Shown: positions 43,381 to 51,530 of the stretch, in pieces | Position numbering within the stretch: position 1 is the first letter of the stretch | Layout: every line of letters begins with the position of its first letter | Assembly: GCF_004349055.1 (NCBI RefSeq) | Contig: NZ_SMKX01000026.1 | Coordinates: forward strand, 19,438-83,437 | DNA length: 64,000 nt | Reading direction: 5' to 3' | Origin: Kribbella antibiotica | Lineage (GTDB): Bacteria > Actinomycetota > Actinomycetes > Propionibacteriales > Kribbellaceae | Translations under genes and position numbers: made by a program | The notes under the pieces: generated by a model | The model's database searches: none | What the model saw: the letters and a program-made list of their open reading frames with translations, nothing else | What the model was told of the DNA's origin: nothing

Positions 43381-44228
43381 GACTTGATCGCACCTTCCAT
43401 GATGCCGCCGATGATTTGGCGGCCGAACACGATGAACACCGCGAGCAGCGGCAGCGTGGCCAGAGCCGTCGCCGCGAAGACCTGCGCGTAGTCGGTGTAG
43501 TACGCCGTCGCCAGTAGGCTGAGCGACAGCTGGACAGTGGGAGTGTTGGCGTCGAGGATCGCGTACGGCCAGATGAACTCGTTCCACGTCTGCATGAAGG
43601 TGAGCAGACCGAGGATGGCCGCGGCGGGCCGCAGTACCGGCAGGACGACGTTCCAGTAGATCCGGAACGTCGAGCAGCCGTCCACCCGCGCCGCCTCCAC
43701 GAGCTCGTCCGAGATCGCCTCGGCGGCGTACTGGCGCATCATGAAGACCCCGAAACCACTGACCAGGAACGGCACGATCACCGCTTGCAGACTGCCGTTC
43801 CAGCCGATCTTCACCATCAGCATGTAGAGCGGGATCAGGCCGAGCTGGACCGGCACCATCATCGTGGCGACGATCACCAGCAGCATCACGTTGCGGCCGC
43901 GGAACCGGAGCTTGGCGAAGGCGAACCCGGCCAGCGTCGAGAAGAACACCACCGACAGCGTGACCACACTGGAGACCACCAGTGAGTTGACCAGCCCGTA
44001 GGCGAAAGCGGCGTGCTCGTTCGCGAAGACCCGGCTCACGTTCGCGCCGAAGTCACCACCCGGCAGCAGCGGCGGCGGTACGTCGTTGATCACGTCGTTG
44101 GACCGGGTGGCCACGACGAACATCCAGTAGATCGGGAACAGCGAGGTCACGCAGCCGACGATCAGCGCCAGATACGTCAACGGGCTGGCCCGCCACAGCC
44201 GCACCGAGGCGGCGCGCAGCCGGCTCAC
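43377..44228 (-). CDS. cebG: CebG: sugar ABC transporter permease
   Basis: A 283-residue inner-membrane permease of the CUT1 (MalG) type. It has six membrane helices and the cytoplasmic EAA loop DELVEAARVDGCSTFRIYWN VVLP (residues ~190-215), which contacts the shared ATPase. The start is GTG at 44228, overlapping the cebF stop. No ATPase gene is in the operon. As in Streptomyces, a general MsiK-type ATPase elsewhere in the genome is likely used. Assignment to CebG rests on the operon. Confidence 0.93.
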   Translation of the reverse strand: MSRLRAASVRLWRASPLTYLALIVGCVTSLFPIYWMFVVATRSNDVINDVPPPLLPGGDFGANVSRVFANEHAAFAYGLVNSLVVSSVVTLSVVFFSTLAGFAFAKLRFRGRNVMLLVIVATMMVPVQLGLIPLYMLMVKIGWNGSLQAVIVPFLVSGFGVFMMRQYAAEAISDELVEAARVDGCSTFRIYWNVVLPVLRPAAAILGLLTFMQTWNEFIWPYAILDANTPTVQLSLSLLATAYYTDYAQVFAATALATLPLLAVFIVFGRQIIGGIMEGAIKS

Positions 44229-45178
44229 CGGGCGGCCCTCCGGACGAGCAGCAGGTTGATCAGCGAGAAGATCACGATCAGCCCGAACAGCGCCCAGGCG
44301 ATCGCGGCGCCGTACCCGTACTGGAAGCGCTGGAACGCGGTCTCGTACATGTACATGGTGACGGTCTGGAACTGGCCGAGGGTGCCGCCGAGCATCCGGC
44401 CGTTCCCGAAGATCACCGGCTCGGTGAACAGTTGCAGGCCTCCGATCGTGGAGATGACGACGGTGAAGAGCAGCGTCGGGCGCAGCAGTGGCACGGTGAT
44501 CCGCCAGAACTGCTGCCACGGCTTCGCGCCGTCCAGCGAGGCGGACTCGAACAGATCCTTCGGGATCGCCTGCATCGCACCGAGCAGGATCAGGGTGTTG
44601 TAGCCGGTCCAACGCCAGTCGACCATCACAGCGATCGCGATCCAGCTCGACCAGGTGTTGGCCTGCCAGTCGACCGCGTCCAGACCGAGCCAGGTGATCA
44701 GGAAGTTGACCAGGCCGACATCGCGGGCGAACAGCTGCCCGAAGACGATGCCGACGGCCGCGACCGAGGTGACGTTGGGGATCAGCACACCCATCCGGAA
44801 GAACGTCCGGCCGCGGATCTTGCGGTTCAGCAGGTTCGCCATCGCCAGGGCCATCAGCAACTGCGGGACGGTCGCGAGGACGAAGATACCGACGGTGTTC
44901 TTGAGTGCGTTCCAGAAGTCCGGGTCCGCGAAGAGCGCGGTGTAGTTGCCGAACCCGACGAAGGTGTGTTCACCGATCAGATGCCAGTCGTGCAACGACA
45001 CCCAGCCCGTGTAGATCAACGGGAACGCCCCGAAGACGGCGAACAGGACGAAGAACGGCGCGATGAAGAAGTACGGCGCGAACCTCACGTCCGCGCGCGT
45101 CAGCCGGGAGCGCCAGGGAACCCGGCCGTCGGCGGCAGTTGCTGCCGCCGACGGCCGGACGACGCTGGAAGAGGTCAC
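44225..45178 (-). CDS. cebF: CebF: sugar ABC transporter permease
   Basis: A 317-residue MalF-type permease. An N-terminal cytoplasmic tail is followed by six helices (VRFAPYFFIAPFFVLFAVFG, NTVGIFVLATVPQLLMALAM and more). The EAA loop reads IPKDLFESASLDGAKPWQQF and is followed by WRITVPLLRPTLL. The GTG at 45178 overlaps the cebE stop. It forms the channel with CebG and takes cello-oligosaccharide from CebE. The sequence alone would suit any CUT1 system; operon context and the CebR boxes support the cello-oligosaccharide role. Confidence 0.93.
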   Translation of the reverse strand: MTSSSVVRPSAAATAADGRVPWRSRLTRADVRFAPYFFIAPFFVLFAVFGAFPLIYTGWVSLHDWHLIGEHTFVGFGNYTALFADPDFWNALKNTVGIFVLATVPQLLMALAMANLLNRKIRGRTFFRMGVLIPNVTSVAAVGIVFGQLFARDVGLVNFLITWLGLDAVDWQANTWSSWIAIAVMVDWRWTGYNTLILLGAMQAIPKDLFESASLDGAKPWQQFWRITVPLLRPTLLFTVVISTIGGLQLFTEPVIFGNGRMLGGTLGQFQTVTMYMYETAFQRFQYGYGAAIAWALFGLIVIFSLINLLLVRRAAR

Positions 45179-46473
45179 TTCGCCTCTTTGACAGCGCTGC
45201 TGAGCGCTTGCTGCCAAGCCTTGTCGGGGGTGAGCTTGCCCTGTTCGACGGCCTGCAGCGCGGGCTCGAAGGCACGCTCCTTGACCGCCTGGTGCTTCGG
45301 GCCGAGGACCAGCGGCTTCAGCGTCTTGGCTCCGGCGCCGAAGATCTTGCCGACCGGTGCGTCGGAGAAGTAGTCATTGGTCAGCGCCAGGAACGCCGGG
45401 TCGTCGAGCGCCTTCGGCGCGGTCGGCAGCGGTCCGGCCTCCTTGAAGGCAGCCACCTGGCTGTCCGGCGAGGTCAGGAACTTGGCCAGCTCGTAGGCCT
45501 CTTTCGGGTGCTTGCTCTGGGTCGGTACGGCGAGCCACGAACCACCCCAGTTGCCACCGCCACCAGGCACCGCGGCAACGTCCCACTTGCCGGCATTGGC
45601 CTCGCCGGAGTTGCCCTTGATGATGCCGAGCATCCACGACGGGCACATGGTGACCGCGAAGCTGCCGTTCTTGAAGCCGGCCTCCCAGTCCTTCGACCAG
45701 GTCGGGATCTTGGCGCTGACGCCCTCGGAGACCATCGTCATCGAGGTGTCCCAGGCCTGCCGGACGACCGGGTTCGAGTCGGCGATCAGCTTGTTGTCGC
45801 GGTCGTAGAAGTTGGTGTCACCGGCCTGCGACAGCATCGCCGAGAAGCTGGTGGTGACCGAGTCGACGAAGCCCTTCGCGCCGGTGTTGGCGGCGCCGAA
45901 CTTCTTGCCGGTGGCAATGAACGAGTTCCAGTCCGGCCACAGCTTCGACACCGCGTCCCGGTCGGTCGGGAGCTTCGCCTTGGCGAACAGGTCCTTGCGG
46001 TAGCACGCGGCCAGACCGCCGACGTCGGTGCCGAGCCCGATCAGCGGTCCGTCGCTGCCGACCCGGCCGAGGTCCCACTTCCACGGCAGGAAGTTGGGCT
46101 GAAGCTCCGCCGCGCCCTGGTCGAGCAGGTTGACGAAATTCTGCGGCTGGGTCTTGAACTCGTTGAGGACGCCCTCCTCGAGCGCCACCACGTCACCCGC
46201 GCCGCTGCCGGCGGCCAGGTACTGGACCAGTTTGGGCTTGTAGTCGTCGAGCTTCTGCACGTTGCGCAGCTCGACCTTGACATCCGGGTGCGCCTGCTCG
46301 TACTGCGCAGCCAGCGCCTTGTAACCGAAGTCCCCGAAAGTGTCGACCACCAGCGTGATCTTGCCGTCCGCCGCGGGCTTGGTGCCCTCGGTGTTCTTAC
46401 TGCATGCCCCGACCATGCCCAGTGCCGTCACGGCAGCCACCGTGACCGCCAGGAACCGCTTCGTCTGGCTCAT
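45175..46473 (-). CDS. cebE: CebE: cello-oligosaccharide-binding lipoprotein
   Basis: A 432-residue solute-binding lipoprotein. The signal ends in the lipobox MVGAC (MSQTKRFLAVTVAAVTALGM). The mature domain is a CUT1-type binding protein (TLVVDTFGDFGYKALAAQYE, GDVVALEEGVLNEFKTQPQN, WLAVPTQSKHPKEAYELAKF). It captures cellobiose/cellotriose outside the membrane for CebFG. It is the first gene of the operon. Two CebR boxes lie 36 and 89 bp upstream of its start, so it should be repressed without inducer. Confidence 0.94.
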   Translation of the reverse strand: MSQTKRFLAVTVAAVTALGMVGACSKNTEGTKPAADGKITLVVDTFGDFGYKALAAQYEQAHPDVKVELRNVQKLDDYKPKLVQYLAAGSGAGDVVALEEGVLNEFKTQPQNFVNLLDQGAAELQPNFLPWKWDLGRVGSDGPLIGLGTDVGGLAACYRKDLFAKAKLPTDRDAVSKLWPDWNSFIATGKKFGAANTGAKGFVDSVTTSFSAMLSQAGDTNFYDRDNKLIADSNPVVRQAWDTSMTMVSEGVSAKIPTWSKDWEAGFKNGSFAVTMCPSWMLGIIKGNSGEANAGKWDVAAVPGGGGNWGGSWLAVPTQSKHPKEAYELAKFLTSPDSQVAAFKEAGPLPTAPKALDDPAFLALTNDYFSDAPVGKIFGAGAKTLKPLVLGPKHQAVKERAFEPALQAVEQGKLTPDKAWQQALSSAVKEAK

Positions 46474-46509
46474 CGCCTGACCCCTCCTCGCTGCTTTTCA
46501 CGCCCCATT

Positions 46510-46523
46510 TGGGAGCGCTCCCA
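46510..46523. promoter_or_regulatory. Perfect CebR box upstream of cebE
   Basis: TGGGAGCGCTCCCA, identical to the GH48 box, lies 36 bp upstream of the cebE start in the leader/promoter region of the ceb operon. Confidence 0.93.
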
Positions 46524-46562
46524 AGAGCATCGGGGGCGGTTTCAAACCTGTCAACACCTCAA

Positions 46563-46576
46563 TGGGAGCGTTCCCA
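46563..46576. promoter_or_regulatory. Second CebR box upstream of cebE (13/14 match)
   Basis: TGGGAGCGTTCCCA differs from the consensus at one position. Its centre is 53 bp from the first box, about five helical turns, so the two could be bound by one repressor tetramer or two dimers. Confidence 0.88.
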
Positions 46577-46744
46577 AATCGAGTCTCAATTCGCACCGTC
46601 CGAAGTCGTGGCGACACTTTTCGTAGTCGGGGGAAATCGACCTGGACATGTCAAAAGCTGCAACTCGGCGAAAGTCTCTGCCGCGAGCTCTCGACATCCG
46701 GCACGATTGGCCGGTTACTGACGAGCACTGGGGGATTCGGACGG

Positions 46745-48406
46745 ATGAGCGGCGAGAAGCTGCGCACGACAGAGGTCGACGGCGTACCGGTCTATTGGTT
46801 GCCCGGTCCCGGCGCGCTGCGGGCCAACCTGTGGTTCAGGGCCGGGATGGCGGACGAGCCGCTGCCAACCCACGGCTGGCTGCACCTGCTGGAGCATCTG
46901 GCCTTGCATGGCCGGGATTCGATCCGGACTCCGGTCAATGGCCACGTCAGCCTGCTGCACACCGCGTTCGATGTCGAGGGCGAGCCTGACGACGTGGTCG
47001 CGCACCTGCGCGACCTCTGTCGTTGGTTGAGTGATCCGGTCTTCTCCGATCTCGATCACGAGCGCCGCGTTCTGCGAGCGGAGAGCTCCCGGCGCGGCGG
47101 CAACCCGGTCGGCAGCCATCTGCTCTGGCGGTACGGCGCTCGCGGAGCGGGCCTCGCCGAGTACGACGAGTTCGGCCTCCATACCGCCGAGCCGGACGGG
47201 CTGCGTGAGCTCGCAGCCCGTGCGTTTGCCCAGGGCAATGCGGTGCTCGCCCTGTCGGGGCCACCGCCCGCAGGGCTCGAACTGCCGCTGCGCCCGGGTC
47301 CTCGGATGATTCCCGCCCGCTCCGTCCAGTGCGATCAGCCACTGCCCGGCGGCTTCGCGGGCCGGCCCACTGCGATCGCTCTGTCCGGGACGGCCGGCCG
47401 GTCGTCAGAGGCCGGCGCGATGCTGCGTGCCTTTGAACGGGGCCTGCAGGGCGGCCTCCGGCACGGCTCCGGAGTCGGCTACAGCGCATGGTCGTCGTAC
47501 GAGCTGGTTGACGCCGATCGCGCGATGCTGACGGTCGGCATGGATGTGATCCCGGAGGCACTGCGATCTGCGGTCAGTGAATCCATCGCCGTACTGCGGA
47601 GGCTGCGCGACCGCGGGCCCGATCCGGTCGAGCTGCGAGACGACCTCGATGCGCGGATCCGCCAGTTCGGCACGCAGCCCGCCCATCAGTGGCTCCCTTT
47701 CATGGCCGCTCGCGACGCGCTGCTCGGGACACCGGTGACGAGCAGTGTCGAGGAATTGGCGGCCGAGACGGACGCGGTGACCGCAGCACAGGTGCGCGAA
47801 GTCGCACTGTCGGTGTGGCGCGATCTGCTCGTGTCGGTCGATCCGGAAGGTGCCGGCGATCCGCAACTGACCTGGCTGGGCAGTCCACTGGATGTGGTCA
47901 AGCCGTCGGACGGACGCCGGTTCCGGCCCATCCATCCGGAGTCCAAGGGCGCGCTGACGGTTGGTGCCGCCGGCGTGTATCGGGAGGCGGCTGACGGCCG
48001 CACGTCCGCCGCGTACGACGAGGTCGTGGGCATGCTCAGGTACCCGGATGGCGGGCGGCAGCTGATCCGGCCCGACGGCTATCAGGTGCTGGTAGAGCCG
48101 ACGTTGTGGCACCACGGTGTGCAGGCGGTCGCGCTGCTCGACGCGGGGGTTCCTCCTGCGTTGCACATCCGGCTGCCGGAGCGGCCGAAGGACCAGATCC
48201 CGTACGTCAAGGTCCGCCGGATCGACACCTTCCGGGGCTGGCTCAACCGGCCGGTCGTGTGGGTGCCGTTCCTGGTGCTCGTCATCCTCGCCGCGGTGCT
48301 GACCATCGCACCGAGCGAGATCGGATCCCTCCTCGCCCGCGCCCTCCCGGTCGGTATCGCCATCGCGGTGGTCACCTTCTTCAAACAACGCAGGAGCAAA
48401 AAGTGA
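46745..48406 (+). CDS. M16-type metallopeptidase-like protein with C-terminal membrane anchor
   Basis: A 553-residue protein. The inverted zinc motif HLLEH at residues 47-51 (with HLLEHLALHG) and the following DLDHERRVLRAESSRRGGNP, which supplies the distal Glu, place the N-terminal half in the M16 (pitrilysin/processing peptidase) family. The C-terminus has two membrane helices (PVVWVPFLVLVILAAVLTIA and GIAIAVVTFFKQ), so the peptidase is membrane-tethered. The second M16 half-domain is weak. The ATG at 46745 starts MSGEKLRTTEVDG; earlier codons are non-coding. The last base pairs overlap the start of a partner gene (GTGA), so they work together. Substrate unknown. Confidence 0.8.
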   Translation: MSGEKLRTTEVDGVPVYWLPGPGALRANLWFRAGMADEPLPTHGWLHLLEHLALHGRDSIRTPVNGHVSLLHTAFDVEGEPDDVVAHLRDLCRWLSDPVFSDLDHERRVLRAESSRRGGNPVGSHLLWRYGARGAGLAEYDEFGLHTAEPDGLRELAARAFAQGNAVLALSGPPPAGLELPLRPGPRMIPARSVQCDQPLPGGFAGRPTAIALSGTAGRSSEAGAMLRAFERGLQGGLRHGSGVGYSAWSSYELVDADRAMLTVGMDVIPEALRSAVSESIAVLRRLRDRGPDPVELRDDLDARIRQFGTQPAHQWLPFMAARDALLGTPVTSSVEELAAETDAVTAAQVREVALSVWRDLLVSVDPEGAGDPQLTWLGSPLDVVKPSDGRRFRPIHPESKGALTVGAAGVYREAADGRTSAAYDEVVGMLRYPDGGRQLIRPDGYQVLVEPTLWHHGVQAVALLDAGVPPALHIRLPERPKDQIPYVKVRRIDTFRGWLNRPVVWVPFLVLVILAAVLTIAPSEIGSLLARALPVGIAIAVVTFFKQRRSKK

Positions 48407-49341
48407 AGCTGCTACGACGCCGGGCGCCATCGGTGCCCGCGATTGATCCGTGCATGGGTGACCCGCTGGCCCGGTCGTTCTGTGACGCGTTGGGCCGGCG
48501 CGACTGGCCAACCGCTCGCCAGATCCTGCTCGGCACCGATCACCCGGACGACCGGTGCTTCCTGCTCGATGCCTGCGGGTCTGTTCCCGACGTCCAGGAC
48601 TGGATCAGCACGGTTGCTGCCGCTGACCCGCTGGCGCAGTTGGTTCGCGGCTGTCATGCCGTTGCGTGGGCCTGGCAGGCACGCGGCCAATATTCCGTGA
48701 AGTACACCCAGGCCGAGCAGTTCCAGCTCTTCTTCGAACGGCTCCGCCTCGCCGAGAGCAGCCTGTACGACGTAGTCGAGGCGAACCCGGACGAGGTCGC
48801 GGCCTGGGCCTTCCTGGTGCGGACCGCTCGCGGGCTGCAGCTCGACCTCGAAGACGGCGAGTTCCGTTTCCAGCAAGCGATCTCCAGGCACGCCACCAAT
48901 CTCAAGGCGCACGCAGAGTGGCTGCAGACCAACTGCCAGAAGTGGAGTGGCAGCCACGACCGGATGTTCCACCTAGCCCGGTCCGCGGCCACGGCGGCGC
49001 CGGACGGCAACATGCTGCATGCGCTGATTCCGCTGGCCCACCTTGAGGTGATGATCGAACTCGAGGGCACCGCCTCCCGGCTCTACCTGGCCCGGCCCGA
49101 AGTCCAGGCGGAGCTCCGAGCGGCCGCCGACCGTTCCGTGCTACACCCGGCCGCCGACCTCCGGCCCGGCTGGCCGCTGTACTTCAACACCTTTGCGATG
49201 GCATTCGCCAACGCCGGCGATCGACCCGCCGCGGCGGCCGTGTTCGCCCGGCTCGGCGACCAGATCACCGCCAATCCGTGGGGGTACGTTGGCGGCAACC
49301 CGGCCAAGAACTTTCGCAAGGCCCGAGCGAACGTCACCTGA
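48403..49341 (+). CDS. Partner protein of the M16 peptidase, unknown
   Basis: A 312-residue soluble helical protein starting GTG at 48403, overlapping the M16 stop by GTGA and preceded by GGAG. The N-terminus is KLLRRRAPSVPAIDPCMGDP. Repeated helical blocks (LARSFCDALGRRDWPTARQI, AHAEWLQTNCQKWSGSHDRM, FAMAFANAGDRPAAAAVFAR) look TPR- or DUF4034-like. The C-terminus ends NPAKNFRKARANVT. No catalytic motif seen. The translational coupling indicates it binds or serves the peptidase. A role in processing secreted or membrane proteins is possible but not shown. Confidence 0.7.
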   Translation: MKLLRRRAPSVPAIDPCMGDPLARSFCDALGRRDWPTARQILLGTDHPDDRCFLLDACGSVPDVQDWISTVAAADPLAQLVRGCHAVAWAWQARGQYSVKYTQAEQFQLFFERLRLAESSLYDVVEANPDEVAAWAFLVRTARGLQLDLEDGEFRFQQAISRHATNLKAHAEWLQTNCQKWSGSHDRMFHLARSAATAAPDGNMLHALIPLAHLEVMIELEGTASRLYLARPEVQAELRAAADRSVLHPAADLRPGWPLYFNTFAMAFANAGDRPAAAAVFARLGDQITANPWGYVGGNPAKNFRKARANVT

Positions 49342-49418
49342 TCAGCGCGCGGACCGGCCGCTCGACCTGATCCGGGCGGCACTGGCCGGTGAGCCCCTTA
49401 CGGGGTTAGGTTCTGCGG

Positions 49419-50348
49419 GTGCATTCTCGGGTAGCGATGTCGGTGGTCACTGGAACCGTGCTGGTGCTGGTGGCCGGGTGCGGGCTGATCGGCGGGTCGG
49501 GCAAGGATGGCGGGACGTTCAAGGCGGCGTCGACGCCTTCGGTGACGCCCAGCTCCGAGACTCCGACCTTCTCCCCGACACCGACCGTCTCGACGCCGAG
49601 TCCATCGACGAGCACGACTCCGGCCGAGCCGCCGGTGGTGGTGGCCAACCGGACGGTGACGCAGAACCGGCTCTACCGGGTCGGCGCGGTGCCGGCTTCG
49701 CGGTGCAAGGAGCCGACGGAACGCGCTACCTCGGTGGCCCAGGTGCGGGCGTACTACACCGAGTTCGTGCACTGCCTGGACCGAGCCTGGGCGCCGATCG
49801 TCCGCAAGGCCGGGTACACGTTCTGGGCGCCGAAGGTCGAGATCCTCGTCGGCGACCAGCCGCGCTCGCAGTGCAGCATCACAGACTCTGCTGCGTACTG
49901 CGGGGGCGTGATCTCGCTCAAGGCCGACTTCGACCTCAAGAACCAGCGCCGCGACAACAAGCTGTGGACCCGGGCGACGATGGCGTTCCTGGTCGGCCAC
50001 GAGTACGGCCATCACATCCAGCGGCTGACCGGGATCATGGACGCGTCACAGACCCGGACGAACCACACCAACGGCACGGACGCGCAACTGCTGGAGAGCC
50101 GGCGGATCGAGCTGCAGGCGTCGTGCTTCAGCGGCGTCTACCTGGGCGCCGATCGCAAGTACTTCCCGGCCACCGGCGCCTGGCTGAAGAAGTGGAACTG
50201 GATGGTCGCCAACCGCGGCGACGAGTGGAACCCGACCCGCTCGCACGGCAACAAGACCAACCACAGCCGCTGGTCGCGCAAGGGCTTCGGCTCGGGCAAC
50301 CCCGCCGCGTGCAACACCTTCGCCGCCTCCACCGCCAGCGTCGCCTGA
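49419..50348 (+). CDS. Lipoprotein neutral zinc metallopeptidase (YpfJ-like)
   Basis: A 309-residue lipoprotein. The lipobox is LVAGC (residues ~17-21). A long Ser/Thr/Pro-rich linker (TPSVTPSSETPTFSPTPTVS) extends the catalytic domain from the membrane. The zinc motif HEYGHH begins at about residue 194, with the third ligand Glu in LLESRRIELQASCFSGVYLG. These features match the neutral zinc metallopeptidase (PF04228) family. The GTG at 49419 is used; an in-frame ATG at 49437 is an alternative. The target is unknown. Confidence 0.88.
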   Translation: MHSRVAMSVVTGTVLVLVAGCGLIGGSGKDGGTFKAASTPSVTPSSETPTFSPTPTVSTPSPSTSTTPAEPPVVVANRTVTQNRLYRVGAVPASRCKEPTERATSVAQVRAYYTEFVHCLDRAWAPIVRKAGYTFWAPKVEILVGDQPRSQCSITDSAAYCGGVISLKADFDLKNQRRDNKLWTRATMAFLVGHEYGHHIQRLTGIMDASQTRTNHTNGTDAQLLESRRIELQASCFSGVYLGADRKYFPATGAWLKKWNWMVANRGDEWNPTRSHGNKTNHSRWSRKGFGSGNPAACNTFAASTASVA

Positions 50349-50484
50349 TCACGCCTGCCGATGCATCGGCCACCCGAAGTACGGGTGCGGTACGGGCAGA
50401 GACGCGTCGGCGACAACTCGTATGGTCGCGACGAATCCATCGGGCGGGCGCAAGCCTGCCCGAGACATCTCTCTCGGAGGACTG

Positions 50485-50868
50485 ATGAAGGCACGTGTAC
50501 TGAAGGCACTGGTAGGAGTCGCAGTGACGCTGAGCGGGTTGCTGGTGGCAAGCCCAGCACATGCCGTCTCCACGTCTGTGACCTCGCCGGACGGCGGGGC
50601 GTACGGGCGGGTGATCGTCGGGGCAAACGGGAACTACACCTTCAACGCCGAGGACAAGAGCTGTGACGCGCGAGGGGCGGTGCTGCACCAAAGGACGTTC
50701 GAAGGCGCCTGGGGACGCACTGTCTCGGACGGCAGTTGCCACGGAGACGGCGTCTACCTTGGCCCCTTCACTGGGGGGCATGGGGTCCAGATCGAGTTCT
50801 ACGTGTGCAATACGAACACGCGTACCGGCTACAAGAGCTGTTCGGCGAAGAAGCGCGTCACCACCTGA
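50485..50868 (+). CDS. Small secreted Cys-containing protein
   Basis: A 127-residue exported protein. Signal peptide residues ~1-27 (MKARVLKALVGVAVTLSGLL...AHA). The mature part contains four to five cysteines (EDKSCDARGAV, VSDGSCHGDGVY, FYVCNTNTRTGYKSCSAK) and glycine-rich beta strands, so it is likely a compact, disulfide-stabilised secreted protein. GGAGG lies 5 bp before the ATG at 50485. No family recognised. It is followed by a strong stem-loop, and the convergent gene also encodes a small secreted protein. Confidence 0.75.
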   Translation: MKARVLKALVGVAVTLSGLLVASPAHAVSTSVTSPDGGAYGRVIVGANGNYTFNAEDKSCDARGAVLHQRTFEGAWGRTVSDGSCHGDGVYLGPFTGGHGVQIEFYVCNTNTRTGYKSCSAKKRVTT

Positions 50869-50893
50869 GCAACGCGCCACCTGCCGCGCCGTT

Positions 50894-50930
50894 CAAGGGC
50901 TCACCAGGAACGGTCCGTGGTGAGCCCTTG
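50894..50930. terminator. Bidirectional stem-loop terminator
   Basis: CAAGGGCTCACCA (50894-50906) pairs perfectly with 50918-50930, 13 bp of stem with an 11-base loop. It is between convergent genes. There is only a short T-containing tail (CTCGGTTT). Confidence 0.75.
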
Positions 50931-50940
50931 CTCGGTTTCG

Positions 50941-51306
50941 TCAGCAGTTGTTGATCGTGCCGCTGGTGCTGGAGACGTTGCCTGCCCAGACCCAACCGAT
51001 GACGCCGGAGGACGTGTCGCGGGCCAGGTACCACGGGTTGCCGTCCGCGCTGCGCTTCGTGCACCAGATCGCACCGGTGCCCTCGCGGTTGCTGTAGGCG
51101 CAGTAGTTCGCACCCGGACCCTTGCGGTACGGCGTGCCAGCCTTGGCCTGCAGGAAACCGCCGGAGTTGTTCGGCCCACCCACGACGGTGTTGTTACAGG
51201 CTGTGGTGCTGGCAGTGGCAGTCCCGGCGGCGATCGCGGTGACCCCTGCGGCCATCATGACCATGGCCGAGCCAACGGCGAACGCTTTGCTGATGTGGAG
51301 CGACAT
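50941..51306 (-). CDS. Small secreted SH3-like protein
   Basis: A 121-residue exported protein. Signal peptide residues ~1-33 (MSLHISKAFAVGSAMVMMAA...ATAS). The mature region, GTPYRKGPGANYCAYSNREG then GAIWCTKRSADGNPWYLARD and GVIGWVWAGNVS, follows the bacterial SH3 (SH3_3) pattern of beta strands that often bind peptidoglycan or surface sugars. Four cysteines could form disulfides. A GGGGAGG site 6 bp upstream of 51306 decides this start over the ATG at 51321. Its upstream region is rich in palindromes, so expression may be tightly controlled. Confidence 0.75.
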   Translation of the reverse strand: MSLHISKAFAVGSAMVMMAAGVTAIAAGTATASTTACNNTVVGGPNNSGGFLQAKAGTPYRKGPGANYCAYSNREGTGAIWCTKRSADGNPWYLARDTSSGVIGWVWAGNVSSTSGTINNC

Positions 51307-51427
51307 CAGGTTCCTCCCCATGTTTTGCGTAACCTCTCCACTCCGGAGAGGCGTCGCACAATGTGCCATGACCGAGTGTCCGGTGCAATAGGTAACCAGT
51401 CGCTGACCAACGGTGCTCAATGTCACG

Positions 51428-51443
51428 TTTGCATCGATGCAAA
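51428..51443. promoter_or_regulatory. 16-bp perfect palindrome
   Basis: TTTGCATCGATGCAAA is a perfect palindrome in the intergenic region 51307-51530, upstream of the SH3-like secreted protein gene. It is A/T-rich against a G/C-rich background and is likely a protein-binding site. Confidence 0.65.
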
Positions 51444-51460
51444 ATGGGTGGCTCGTAGAA

Positions 51461-51470
51461 CAAACGTTTG
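51461..51470. promoter_or_regulatory. CAAACGTTTG palindrome
   Basis: A 10-bp palindrome sharing the AAACGTTT core with the two cellulase-region operators, but with different flanks. It lies 17 bp from the 16-bp palindrome, in the same non-coding stretch. Confidence 0.5.
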
Positions 51471-51530
51471 GTGGATCGAGTCGACTGTAGGCGTTGTGAG
51501 GAACGAAATGGTGAGTGGTAGAGCAGGCGC

